Shown: one piece after another, positions 8,863 through 17,274 of the stretch
Layout of the letters: the number at the start of each line of letters is the position of its first letter
How positions within the stretch are numbered: the first letter of the stretch is position 1
Origin: an uncultured Bacteroidota bacterium
GTDB taxonomy: Bacteria > Bacteroidota > Bacteroidia > Chitinophagales > Chitinophagaceae
Direction of reading: 5' to 3'
Length of the DNA: 64,000 nt
Assembly: GCA_903906365.1 (NCBI GenBank)
Contig: CAIVKC010000061.1
Location: 1-64,000 of the forward strand
The notes under the pieces: generated by a model
What the model saw: the letters and a program-made list of their open reading frames with translations, nothing else
Told to the model about the DNA's origin: nothing
The model's database searches: none
Position numbers and translations under genes: made by a program

Positions 8863-9573
8863 ATGAAATTCGTGACCACCAGCTGGGACGATGGTAGCCC
8901 AACAGATATCAGGCTGGCTGAACTTTTGGGGAAATATGGATTAGCCGGTACTTTTTATGTACCCCGCTTCAATGAGGAACACCCGGTTATGACCGAAGCC
9001 CAGATTGCTGCCATTGGTCGTCATTTTGAGATCGGGGGGCACACGCTGAATCATCTCCGGCTGTCAGGACTTAGCAGGGAGCAGGCTGAATTTGAAGTCA
9101 ATGGGTGTTTTCATTGGCTTGCCAATCTGCTTGGGAGAGAGCCAGTGTCCTTTTGCCCTCCCTATGGCAGCTTTACCCCGGAAAACCTTTTTACCATCCG
9201 CAAGTCTGGCTTCAGAATAATTAGAACCACCGAGTTGCTTTCAACACGCATTCAACAGGAAATAGCCCCAACTACACTGCAGGTATTTGAGCATGAAAGA
9301 CTTACCTATATTTTTCATTTGTTAAAAAGGGGCAGGTTCCTCAATCTGGCCCAATGGGCTGCTGGCGGATGCCCGGTTTCCCTGGACCGCCTGGTGGATC
9401 ATTATCTGGATTTTATTGAAATACATGGTGGTTGTCTTCATATCTGGGGCCATTCCTGGGAAATTGAGGAAATGGATTATTGGAACAAATTGGAGGGCAT
9501 GTTCAGGAAGATAGCTGCCCGAAAGGAATTTAAGCATATAAAAAATATGGAATTGGCCACAGTTCAATTGTAA
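8863..9573 (+). CDS. polysaccharide deacetylase (NodB homology, CE4)
   Basis: This 236-residue protein shows the NodB motifs in order: TSWDDGSP (catalytic Asp and metal Asp) at about residues 5-12, HTLNH (H-x3-H metal ligands), CPPYGSF (motif 3) and HIWGHSWE near the end (motif 5 histidine). Enzymes of this class remove N-acetyl or O-acetyl groups from glycans. There is no signal peptide, so it may act on a lipid-linked intermediate in the cytoplasm. ATG 8863 was preferred to TTG 8848 because the conserved strand begins there. The next gene starts at the base after its stop. Confidence 0.87.
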   Translation: MKFVTTSWDDGSPTDIRLAELLGKYGLAGTFYVPRFNEEHPVMTEAQIAAIGRHFEIGGHTLNHLRLSGLSREQAEFEVNGCFHWLANLLGREPVSFCPPYGSFTPENLFTIRKSGFRIIRTTELLSTRIQQEIAPTTLQVFEHERLTYIFHLLKRGRFLNLAQWAAGGCPVSLDRLVDHYLDFIEIHGGCLHIWGHSWEIEEMDYWNKLEGMFRKIAARKEFKHIKNMELATVQL

Positions 9574-10746
9574 ATGAAGATACTTTATATACATACTTAT
9601 TACAGGCAGAGAGGGGGAGAAGACAACGTATATGAAACGGAAAGAAAATTGAAGGAAACCGGGGGATGTAAAACGGATGCTGTCCTTTTTAATAACCGAA
9701 AATTTGCTGCCTTCAAATTCATTTTTGTCTTATTCAATCCCATTTCATTTATTCAGGTTTATAGAAAATTGGGGCAGTTCAGGCCGGATATCGTTCATAT
9801 TCATAATTGGTTTTTTGGGGCCTCTCCTTCGGTTTTTCTGGCTGCCAGGATGCGGAAGATTCCTGTGGTTCATACCATTCATAATTTTCGTATCCTTTGC
9901 CCATCAGCCTTTTTATATGATAACCGCGGACCATTTTTGGATAGCGTAAAGAGGTTATTCCCGCTAAAAGCAATTGCCAACCGGGTTTACAGGGATTCCT
10001 ACTTCTTTACTTTCTGGCTTGCAGTTTGCACAAGGCTGCACTATTTATTTAGAACCTGGCAGTCGATCGATCGGTTGGTGGCCCTCACAGATAATGCCAA
10101 AAATATTCTAATAAATAGTTACCTTAAAATAGGCCCTGACAAAGTGATGGTCAAGCCAAATTTTTTTATGATTCCCTCCGGAGAACAGCGGGCCACAATA
10201 AATGCTTCCAGAAATGAATCGCTACTTTTTGTAGGCCGGTTATCAGAAGAAAAGGGTATTGACCAACTGCTTGCATCCTTTACTAAAAGTACATATAGCC
10301 TGGTTATAATTGGTGATGGTCCGCTTCGACCAGTTGTTGAGCAATACATCCTGCATAACAGTCGGGTGACTTATTTGGGGTTTCAAAATAATGAAAGGGT
10401 CATCGAAGAAATGTGCAAATGCAGTGCCCTGATTTTTCCTTCTGTTTGCTACGAACAATTTGGACTGACCATCATTGAGGCTTTTTCCTGCGGAACACCC
10501 GTAATTGCCTCTGACAGTGGTTCCCCTGTTGAACTGGTTTGCCATGGATTCAATGGACTTCATTTTAAAACTGGTTCAGCCAACGACCTGGAAATAACAA
10601 TAGATTATTGGTTCAGAATGCCAAAGGAAAGGCAAAGACCTTTTTATCAGCATGCCCTGGAAACTTATCAGCAGTATTATACGGCCGATGTTAATTTCGA
10701 AAAGCTCTCCTTTATTTATAGTTCGGTTCAACATGAAAAGAAGTAA
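9574..10746 (+). CDS. GT4-family glycosyltransferase
   Basis: A 390-residue GT-B protein with MKILYIHTYYRQRGGEDNVY at the N-terminus, DIVHIHNWFFGASPSVF and HTIHNFRILCPSAF in the acceptor half, and LLFVGRLSEEKGIDQLL with EQFGLTIIEAFSCGTPVIA in the donor half. The GGED plus IHN...R.LCP signature is shared with the gene at 13879, so the two are probably paralogs. It abuts the deacetylase with no spacer and overlaps the WecG-like gene by 14 bases. Confidence 0.88.
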   Translation: MKILYIHTYYRQRGGEDNVYETERKLKETGGCKTDAVLFNNRKFAAFKFIFVLFNPISFIQVYRKLGQFRPDIVHIHNWFFGASPSVFLAARMRKIPVVHTIHNFRILCPSAFLYDNRGPFLDSVKRLFPLKAIANRVYRDSYFFTFWLAVCTRLHYLFRTWQSIDRLVALTDNAKNILINSYLKIGPDKVMVKPNFFMIPSGEQRATINASRNESLLFVGRLSEEKGIDQLLASFTKSTYSLVIIGDGPLRPVVEQYILHNSRVTYLGFQNNERVIEEMCKCSALIFPSVCYEQFGLTIIEAFSCGTPVIASDSGSPVELVCHGFNGLHFKTGSANDLEITIDYWFRMPKERQRPFYQHALETYQQYYTADVNFEKLSFIYSSVQHEKK

Positions 10747-11509
10747 AGTGCTAAACTTTCCGATTAGTATCGGGAAATTCCCGCAATTTGTTGAATCTAT
10801 TGTGGAGGCTGCGGTGGAAGGTAGTGGCAAATATGTATTTGTCGCCAATGTTCACATGTTTATGGAGGCTTTTTGGAGTGCTACTTTCCTGGAAATGGCC
10901 AATGATGCCTATATTATTACTCCGGATGGAAAACCGCTTACCTGGGCGCTTCGCCTGCTTTATGGAATCAAACAACCGCGGGTGTCGGGTATGGATCTCC
11001 TGCCTGAATTACTCTTAAAAGCGGAGCATCTTGACATCCCGGTTTGTTTTTACGGCGGATCCCCTGAATTACTATTAAAAACGGATGCTTTTGTCAAGCA
11101 AAATTACCCGGGATTAAAAAATGCCGGACTCTTCTCTCCTCCATTCAGGGAACCCAACGAGCAGGAATTAGCACATGCCGAAGATCAAATCCGTAACTCT
11201 GGTGCAAAGCTGATATTCGTAGTCCTTGGATGTCCCAAACAGGAGAGATGGATGGCTTCCATGAAAGGCCGGTTTAACGCCGTGATGATCGGGATTGGTG
11301 GGGCGCTGCCAGTACTTGTAGGCATGAAAAAACGTGCCCCGGCTTGGATGCAGCATGCCGGACTGGAGTGGTTTTACCGATTCATCCAGGAACCGGAACG
11401 ACTGTTCAAAAGATACTTAATAACCAATTCCGCTTTTATCTACCTGCTGCTGAAAGTATTTATAAAGACAAGGATCCTCAAAAGCAGACTTAACAGCCAA
11501 AAAGAGTGA
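10733..11509 (+). CDS. WecG/TagA/CpsF-family glycosyltransferase (GT26)
   Basis: A 258-residue protein with the GT26 landmarks YVFVANVHMFMEA, ITPDGKPLTWALRLLYG, RVSGMDLLPEL, VCFYGGSPELL, LIFVVLGCPKQERWM and IGIGGALPVLVG followed by RAPAWMQHAGLEWFYRFIQE. The TPDG aspartate is the proposed catalytic base. Family members add the second sugar to an undecaprenyl-diphosphate-linked sugar, as WecG and TagA do. Here it would act after the phosphoglycosyltransferase at the end of the locus. The start at 10733 was chosen for its match to the family opening. GTGA overlap couples it to the next gene. Confidence 0.92.
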   Translation: MKRSKVLNFPISIGKFPQFVESIVEAAVEGSGKYVFVANVHMFMEAFWSATFLEMANDAYIITPDGKPLTWALRLLYGIKQPRVSGMDLLPELLLKAEHLDIPVCFYGGSPELLLKTDAFVKQNYPGLKNAGLFSPPFREPNEQELAHAEDQIRNSGAKLIFVVLGCPKQERWMASMKGRFNAVMIGIGGALPVLVGMKKRAPAWMQHAGLEWFYRFIQEPERLFKRYLITNSAFIYLLLKVFIKTRILKSRLNSQKE

Positions 11510-12714
11510 ATAAGGTAATTGTTACAGCATTCTCATGTTGCCCAAACAGCGGATCAGAACCAGGTAATGGCTGGAGCTGGTTATCTGGTTACCTGGATTA
11601 TGGGATGGAAGTTCATTGTGTAACCAGTGTAAGGCATAAATCCAGCATAGAAACCTTTCTTTCAATTCACCGGCCCCAAAAACTATTCATATATTTCATA
11701 GATAATCGGGCAATGCGGTTACTTTCTCGTCTGCCCTTTTTGGGGATTTATCTGCACTATTACTATTGGATCTGGGCTTCCAGAAAAAAGATCCGTCACT
11801 TGCTTGGTTCTCCCGGTTTTGTCCATGTCCATCACGTAACATACAGCTCTATTAAACTGGGTACTCCCCTGTATAATCTGAATATAAAAACCATACTCGG
11901 ACCATTGGGAGGCGGCGAATTTCCACACAGGTCCCTTCATAAATATCTGGGCAGGCACCTAATGGGAATAAGGATAAAATTCCGGATTGGGCAGATGATG
12001 GCATGGATGAACCCCAGCGTAAAATGGTCCATTCAAAGCGCAGATAAGATTCTCACTTCCAATGCCCAAACCAAAGCTTTTGTAGCCCGGTACGCGGCCA
12101 TTGAAACAACTCAAATGTTTGATGCGGGATTGAGCGAATATTTTGTGAGACCCTTTAGGCCTAAAGACTTATCCGGTAAGATTCATATCCTTTGGATCGG
12201 CAGGATGCTGCCAAGGAAAGGGCTGACACTCGCAATTGAGGCTATAAATTGTCTTCCGCGGGATTTTGATTTTCATTTTTGGATTCTGGGAGATGGACCG
12301 TTGAAGGAAAGATTACGCCTGGATGTAAGAAAAGCAGGAATGGAATCCCGGGTCACGTTCATGGACTCTGTTCCCCACGAATCAATTGGTGATATTTTGA
12401 TGTCTTCGCACCTGTTATTATTCCCCAGTATAATGGATTCTTGCCCCATGCAGGTTTTTGAGGCCTTTGCCTTTGGCCTTCCCGTAATCACACTCAACCA
12501 CCAGGGCATGAAAGATCAGGTGGATGAATCCAGGGGTATAAAAGTCAGGGTGGATGATCATATCAATTATCCCAATGAACTGGCCCAGGCCATTATCCGT
12601 CTGGTCAGCTCAGAAACCATGTATCAGCAAATTTCCCATAATGCCTACCAGTTTGGTCAGGAGCAGGTCTGGAAGGGACGCATAAAATCATTTTTAGACA
12701 GTATTTATGGTTAA
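11506..12714 (+). CDS. GT4-family glycosyltransferase
   Basis: A 402-residue GT-B protein starting at GTG inside the GTGA junction. Early residues include SCCPNSGSEPGNGWSWLSGY, a glycine- and serine-rich loop common in capsule GT4 enzymes. The donor half carries ILWIGRMLPRKGLTLAIEAI, WILGDGPLKERL and SCPMQVFEAFAFGLPVITL. It would add a sugar to the growing repeat unit. It overlaps the next gene by 8 bases. Confidence 0.86.
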   Translation: MNKVIVTAFSCCPNSGSEPGNGWSWLSGYLDYGMEVHCVTSVRHKSSIETFLSIHRPQKLFIYFIDNRAMRLLSRLPFLGIYLHYYYWIWASRKKIRHLLGSPGFVHVHHVTYSSIKLGTPLYNLNIKTILGPLGGGEFPHRSLHKYLGRHLMGIRIKFRIGQMMAWMNPSVKWSIQSADKILTSNAQTKAFVARYAAIETTQMFDAGLSEYFVRPFRPKDLSGKIHILWIGRMLPRKGLTLAIEAINCLPRDFDFHFWILGDGPLKERLRLDVRKAGMESRVTFMDSVPHESIGDILMSSHLLLFPSIMDSCPMQVFEAFAFGLPVITLNHQGMKDQVDESRGIKVRVDDHINYPNELAQAIIRLVSSETMYQQISHNAYQFGQEQVWKGRIKSFLDSIYG

Positions 12715-13882
12715 TAAGCACAGGGTACTATTTTGTGATATCCATGTGAAAATGCAGGGTCATTACATGAGTTATGACCAATACCTGCTCGACCATATTT
12801 CTGACATGGAAATGCTCGCCCCTGGTACCGATATTCAATTTCTTTTCAATAAGGAAGGACAGCAGCTATTAAATATTCAATCGGCTGGAGCAGACCGGGT
12901 CACATTTATTGAACTTGATCAGGATGATAGTATTTCTACCCGGCTTGCCAGCCTGCGAAAAATAAAAAAATTTGCTCTATCCCATAATATCGGCCATTTG
13001 ATCCTACTTGATTTAGATCAATACCAGGCTGCGCTTTTCCTAACAAGTTTTACCTGCAACATTTCGGGAATACTTTTTCGGCCCCACCACAGAATTACCT
13101 CCTCCAATAATCATTTTAAAACAAAATGGCGTGCCCGGATTAAAAGGTTGAAAAAGAAAACGGCAGAGAGGTTACTCATTTTCAACACGGCCCTGAAGAA
13201 TATATTTATTTTGAATGACCCTTGTGGCGTGGATCAGCTCAACAGAATCCATCATACAGATAAGTTTAAGTATTTACCTGATCCAGTATTTCACTATAAT
13301 AGCCAAACCAGACCAAATCTGCCTGTGCTTAAGAAGGGAGACATAATGCGGTTTTTGATTTTCGGCTCCATCAGCGAAAGGAAAAATATCTCCAACACGA
13401 TTCTTGCCTATAGTCAGGCAGGCCTGTCGATGGAGTCTGAGCTTCTGATAGTTGGCCCCGGGGAAAGTCAATATGTAGAATCCCTAAGGCGCGAGATTAC
13501 ACAATTATTTTCCCCAGGTAACCTGCATAAAAGGGTCTTATTGATTAACCGTTATGTGTCCAATACGGAAATGGATGAATATTTTTCCAGCTGTGATGTC
13601 TGCATGCTGGTGTATAAGGATTTCTTTGGTTCAAGCGGGCTGCTGGGAAGGGCCTCCCTTCATGGATTAAAAGTAATTGGTCCCAATGCAAGTTTGATGC
13701 AATTTTTAATTGAAAAGCATCATATGGGACTTACTGCTGATCCTGACAATGTTTCGGCTATCAGATATTGCATGGAAAGGATTTCAGAGTTTGACTCTCC
13801 TCCTTCTTCTGCCGGAAAATACCACCAGGTTAATTCCGCAGAAGAATTTCTTAAAATATTATCCAACCATTTACGCTATTGA
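12707..13882 (+). CDS. GT4-like glycosyltransferase, divergent
   Basis: This 391-residue protein is more diverged than the other GT-B enzymes here. The donor half is recognisable from FLIFGSISERKNISNTILAY, ELLIVGPGESQYVESL and CDVCMLVYKDFFGSSGLLGR, where a serine/glycine loop stands in for the usual E-x7-E. The N-terminal half has no clear match by eye. It lies between two firm GT4 genes with overlaps of 8 and 4 bases, so it is part of the assembly line. Activity as a transferase is inferred. Confidence 0.65.
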   Translation: MVNKHRVLFCDIHVKMQGHYMSYDQYLLDHISDMEMLAPGTDIQFLFNKEGQQLLNIQSAGADRVTFIELDQDDSISTRLASLRKIKKFALSHNIGHLILLDLDQYQAALFLTSFTCNISGILFRPHHRITSSNNHFKTKWRARIKRLKKKTAERLLIFNTALKNIFILNDPCGVDQLNRIHHTDKFKYLPDPVFHYNSQTRPNLPVLKKGDIMRFLIFGSISERKNISNTILAYSQAGLSMESELLIVGPGESQYVESLRREITQLFSPGNLHKRVLLINRYVSNTEMDEYFSSCDVCMLVYKDFFGSSGLLGRASLHGLKVIGPNASLMQFLIEKHHMGLTADPDNVSAIRYCMERISEFDSPPSSAGKYHQVNSAEEFLKILSNHLRY

Positions 13883-15042
13883 AAGTCCTGGTCATACATA
13901 ATAGTTATAAGGTATTCGGTGGTGAGGATGTTTCTACCCTGGCTGAGGTAGCCCTGCTGAAGGAAAATAAGGTAGAAGTGGATACTTACTATGTTTCCAA
14001 TAAAGAGATCAGAGGCACCAATAATGTTATGGTGGCCCTTAATGCCATTTGGTCTTCTAGGCAATATAGAAAGGTGCTTGAAAAAATAAAGACGGGTAAA
14101 TACGATATTGTACATATTCAGAATTTTTTCCCTTTGCTTTCACCAAGCATTCTTTACGCTGTGGCGCATTCAAATGCGAAGGTGGTTATGTCAGTGCGTA
14201 ATTACAGGCTGATATGCCCCAATGCAATGATGTATGTAAATGGGGCGATTTGTAACAGATGTGTGGGAAAACCCGTTCCCTTTCCGGCATTAGTCCATAC
14301 TTGTTACCGCAACAGTTTTGCAGCCTCGGCAGCAGTGGTAGCTATGCTCTCCTTGCATAATTTTCTTAATACCTGGCAAAACAAAATCGACGCGTTCATC
14401 TGTGTTAGCAATTTTGTACGTGACCAGCTTATTGCCGGCGGACTGGATGAATCTAAGTTATTGGTTAAATACAATTTTGTCAGCTCTTCAGTGCCGGTAA
14501 ATTTGGAAGTAGGACAGTACTATATATATTCAGGACGATTATCTGATGAAAAAGGAATAGATGTACTTCTTCAGGCATTTCGTGGTTCAAAAAGAATGCT
14601 GCTTATTGCGGGCGAAGGTCCGCTGAAAGAAATAGTTGAGAAGGAAGCAACAGAAAACCCTCATATCCGGTATGTAGGGAAATGCAGCCTCCTGGAAAAC
14701 TACCAATTCATTTCTAAGGCCAAGGCCCTTATATTTCCTTCCAAGTGGCATGAGCCCTTTGGCAGAACCATAGTGGAGGCTTTTGCCCATGGAACACCCG
14801 TCATCGCTTCAGCGTTGGGAGGTGTTACCGAGCTGGTCACCCCCGGGCTGAATGGTTTGCTGTTTGATCCCTACCAAAATGGAAGTCTTATAGCCTGTTT
14901 GGATGCATTTGATAGACTTGAGGAGAGTTCCGCTATGAGACGCTGTTGTTATCAGACCTACCTGAAGCTTTTTGCTCCTGAAACCAATTTCAAGGACTTG
15001 ATGGAGATTTACCAGGGACTTATCAATAAGGGTCCACTTTGA
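13879..15042 (+). CDS. GT4-family glycosyltransferase, paralog of the gene at 9574
   Basis: A 387-residue GT-B protein starting at TTG in a TTGA junction. VIHNSYKVFGGEDVSTLAEV, DIVHIQNFFPLLSPSIL and SVRNYRLICPNAMMY parallel the 9574 gene. It also has a CNRC pair (GAICNRCVGKPVPF) that is common in this GT4 subgroup, possibly a small metal site. The donor half shows YIYSGRLSDEKGIDVLLQAF, HEPFGRTIVEAFAHGTPVIA and GGVTELV. It is the last transferase before the phosphoglycosyltransferase. Confidence 0.88.
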   Translation: MKVLVIHNSYKVFGGEDVSTLAEVALLKENKVEVDTYYVSNKEIRGTNNVMVALNAIWSSRQYRKVLEKIKTGKYDIVHIQNFFPLLSPSILYAVAHSNAKVVMSVRNYRLICPNAMMYVNGAICNRCVGKPVPFPALVHTCYRNSFAASAAVVAMLSLHNFLNTWQNKIDAFICVSNFVRDQLIAGGLDESKLLVKYNFVSSSVPVNLEVGQYYIYSGRLSDEKGIDVLLQAFRGSKRMLLIAGEGPLKEIVEKEATENPHIRYVGKCSLLENYQFISKAKALIFPSKWHEPFGRTIVEAFAHGTPVIASALGGVTELVTPGLNGLLFDPYQNGSLIACLDAFDRLEESSAMRRCCYQTYLKLFAPETNFKDLMEIYQGLINKGPL

Positions 15043-15099
15043 TGTAAGCTCCGGAGATTTATTTTATACTTTATTAATTAGCCCTTCAATCATAAAAAC

Positions 15100-16491
15100 T
15101 TGAAAAACAATTTTCTGAAAGTCATGCAGGTTATCCTGATCGGATTGGACCTGCTGGTTATAAATGCTTGTTTTATAACACTTGCCTTACTTTTCAGGAG
15201 TAAATCATTAATTACTGCCTTGGACAGCTATACTAATTTTTATTATTTTTTTAATTTGTCATGGATTTCGATATGTATAGTGGTAAAGGTATACAGCGAA
15301 AAGAATGTACGCTCTTTTGAATCCTTTGCCAGGATATCAATGAATGCTTTTCTCTATTTTATGGGAATTGTCATGCTTTACCTCTTCTTTTTTCATTTAC
15401 TTATAATTTCCAGAATATTTATAATTGTTTTGCTCAGTTCAGTCTCTCTTTGTCTTCTGACCAACAGGTTTATTTACTTGCTCATTTATCAATATTTCCG
15501 GAAAAAGGACTATCTAATCAACCGGATCGTAATTCTTGGCTACAACCCGCTTGCAAAAAAACTGGTAGATTATCTGGAGAAGGGAGCTATCAATGCAGAA
15601 ATAATCGGATTTTGCGAGGAGGAGGAAAATGTGCATGAACTTACCCATTATCCGGTGCTGGATAGTATAAGCCAAACCCTGAATACCTGTAAGCTTCATA
15701 GTGCGACGGATATTTATTCCACCATAGCACCGGAGCAGAATCTGCTTGTTTATGATCTTATCAGAAATGCTGATCAGAATTGCATCCGGTTTAAATTAAT
15801 ACCTGATCTGGGAATATTTATTAAGCAGAAATTATATATCGATTATATTAAGGATCTTCCGATCATTTCCATGCATCGGGAACCACTGGAAGATTTCGGT
15901 AGTAGGGCTAGAAAAAGAATTTTTGACATCCTGGTCAGTTCGTTGGTAATTGTTTTCCTGCTTTCAATTATGGTTCCAATAATAGGATTACTCATCTTGC
16001 TGGAGTCAAGGGGGCCGGTTTTTTTCCGGCAGTTAAGATCGGCTAAAAATAACAAGAGTTTTTATATGATTAAGTTCAGGAGCATGTATGTTAATGAGAA
16101 ATCTGACCTACAGCAGGCTCACCGGGGCGATACACGGATTACGCGCATGGGTCGCTTTTTGAGAAGGACCAGCCTGGATGAATTTCCGCAATTTTTTAAT
16201 GTGTTAAAGGGGGAAATGAGTATCGTGGGCCCCAGGCCGCACATGCTTAAGCATACAGATGAATATTCCAGTATGCTTAATAAATATATGGTAAGGCAGT
16301 TTCTCAAGCCAGGTATTACCGGTTGGGCACAGGTGCATGGCCTGCGCGGAGAGACCAGAACGGTGGATCAAATGGAAAGCAGGGTAGAACACGATATTTG
16401 GTACATGGAGAACTGGAGCTTGTGGCTGGATGTTCGAATTATATTTTTGACTATGCTGAATTTATTCGGAAGGGAAAATAATGCCTTTTAG
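15100..16491 (+). CDS. undecaprenyl-phosphate sugar phosphotransferase (WcaJ/WbaP-like, initiating enzyme)
   Basis: This 463-residue protein has four or five N-terminal helices, a CoA-binding-like Rossmann region at about 140-260 (RIVILGYNPLAKKLVDYLE), and a C-terminal bacterial sugar transferase domain. The domain contains ARKRIFDILVSSLVIVFLL (re-entrant helix), MIKFRSMYVNEK, RMGRFLRRTSLDEFPQFFNV, MSIVGPRPH and LKPGITGWAQVHGLRGE. It transfers a sugar phosphate from a nucleotide sugar to undecaprenyl phosphate at the inner membrane and so starts each repeat unit. The start is TTG 15100; an ATG at 15124 is possible. It follows a 57-base gap, the widest since about 4.4 kb. Confidence 0.93.
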   Translation: MKNNFLKVMQVILIGLDLLVINACFITLALLFRSKSLITALDSYTNFYYFFNLSWISICIVVKVYSEKNVRSFESFARISMNAFLYFMGIVMLYLFFFHLLIISRIFIIVLLSSVSLCLLTNRFIYLLIYQYFRKKDYLINRIVILGYNPLAKKLVDYLEKGAINAEIIGFCEEEENVHELTHYPVLDSISQTLNTCKLHSATDIYSTIAPEQNLLVYDLIRNADQNCIRFKLIPDLGIFIKQKLYIDYIKDLPIISMHREPLEDFGSRARKRIFDILVSSLVIVFLLSIMVPIIGLLILLESRGPVFFRQLRSAKNNKSFYMIKFRSMYVNEKSDLQQAHRGDTRITRMGRFLRRTSLDEFPQFFNVLKGEMSIVGPRPHMLKHTDEYSSMLNKYMVRQFLKPGITGWAQVHGLRGETRTVDQMESRVEHDIWYMENWSLWLDVRIIFLTMLNLFGRENNAF

Positions 16492-16623
16492 GCAGCATTC
16501 TGCGCTTTGTATGACAGGGTTACCAAATGGTGGATATAGCTGATGATTGTCCGTTAAATCATTTACAATAGAATTAGCTTCTGAAATTGGTAAAAGTTCC
16601 TTTTTTTTAAAATATTGAGTTAG

Positions 16624-17265
16624 ATGAATTATTACAGCAGAAATGATCAAATCCTAAAGCTGGCAGAAAACATGGCGGTTCTCCACCTGGGTGCCGTCGG
16701 GTTTACAGATCTGAAGACTGAGGAAAGGGTAAAAAATTTCCCCAGTACCCTTCATGCCAGAATAAGCCGGATAGCTGATGTGACAGGCGTGGATTATTCT
16801 TCCACTGTTATTGAGGAGCTGAAAAAAATCGGGATTCGCAATCTAATATTTGGGAATGCTGAACGATTGGAAGAATTGGAACTAAACCGAACCTTTGACC
16901 TGATAGTCGTTGGGGACCTTATTGAGCACCTGGCTAATCCCGGACTAATGCTCCAAGGGCTGGGTCGGTTTTGCCATAAAGATACCCAAATCATCATTAC
17001 CACTCCCAATGCGTTTGGGTTGGCCGGCATGATCAGGTACCTGACTGGTCATTTCCGGGAAGGAGAGGAGCATGTCATGTGCTTTAATATCTATAATATC
17101 AGAAATCTGCTGAACCGATATAGATTTCAGGTAATTTCTGAAGCAACATGCCACCAGGATAAGGCGGCTTCCTTAGGATTATTATTCCGCATGGGTAAAG
17201 GAATTTTCCGCCTTTTCCCAAGGCTGGGGGGAACCCTGTTTCTGGTTGTTCGGCCCTACTATTAA
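16624..17265 (+). CDS. class I SAM-dependent methyltransferase
   Basis: A 213-residue protein with a Methyltransf_11/23 pattern: AVLHLGAVGFTDLKTE (motif I variant), VTGVDYSSTVIEELK (ribose-binding acidic residue), NRTFDLIVVGDLIEHLANPG (motif II with the DxIEH signature) and TQIIITTPNAFG (motif III). It probably methylates a sugar or the end of a glycan chain, which can control chain length in other systems. It is set off from the polysaccharide operon by 132 bases and may be separately transcribed. Confidence 0.82.
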   Translation: MNYYSRNDQILKLAENMAVLHLGAVGFTDLKTEERVKNFPSTLHARISRIADVTGVDYSSTVIEELKKIGIRNLIFGNAERLEELELNRTFDLIVVGDLIEHLANPGLMLQGLGRFCHKDTQIIITTPNAFGLAGMIRYLTGHFREGEEHVMCFNIYNIRNLLNRYRFQVISEATCHQDKAASLGLLFRMGKGIFRLFPRLGGTLFLVVRPYY

Positions 17266-17274
17266 AAGATTGTT

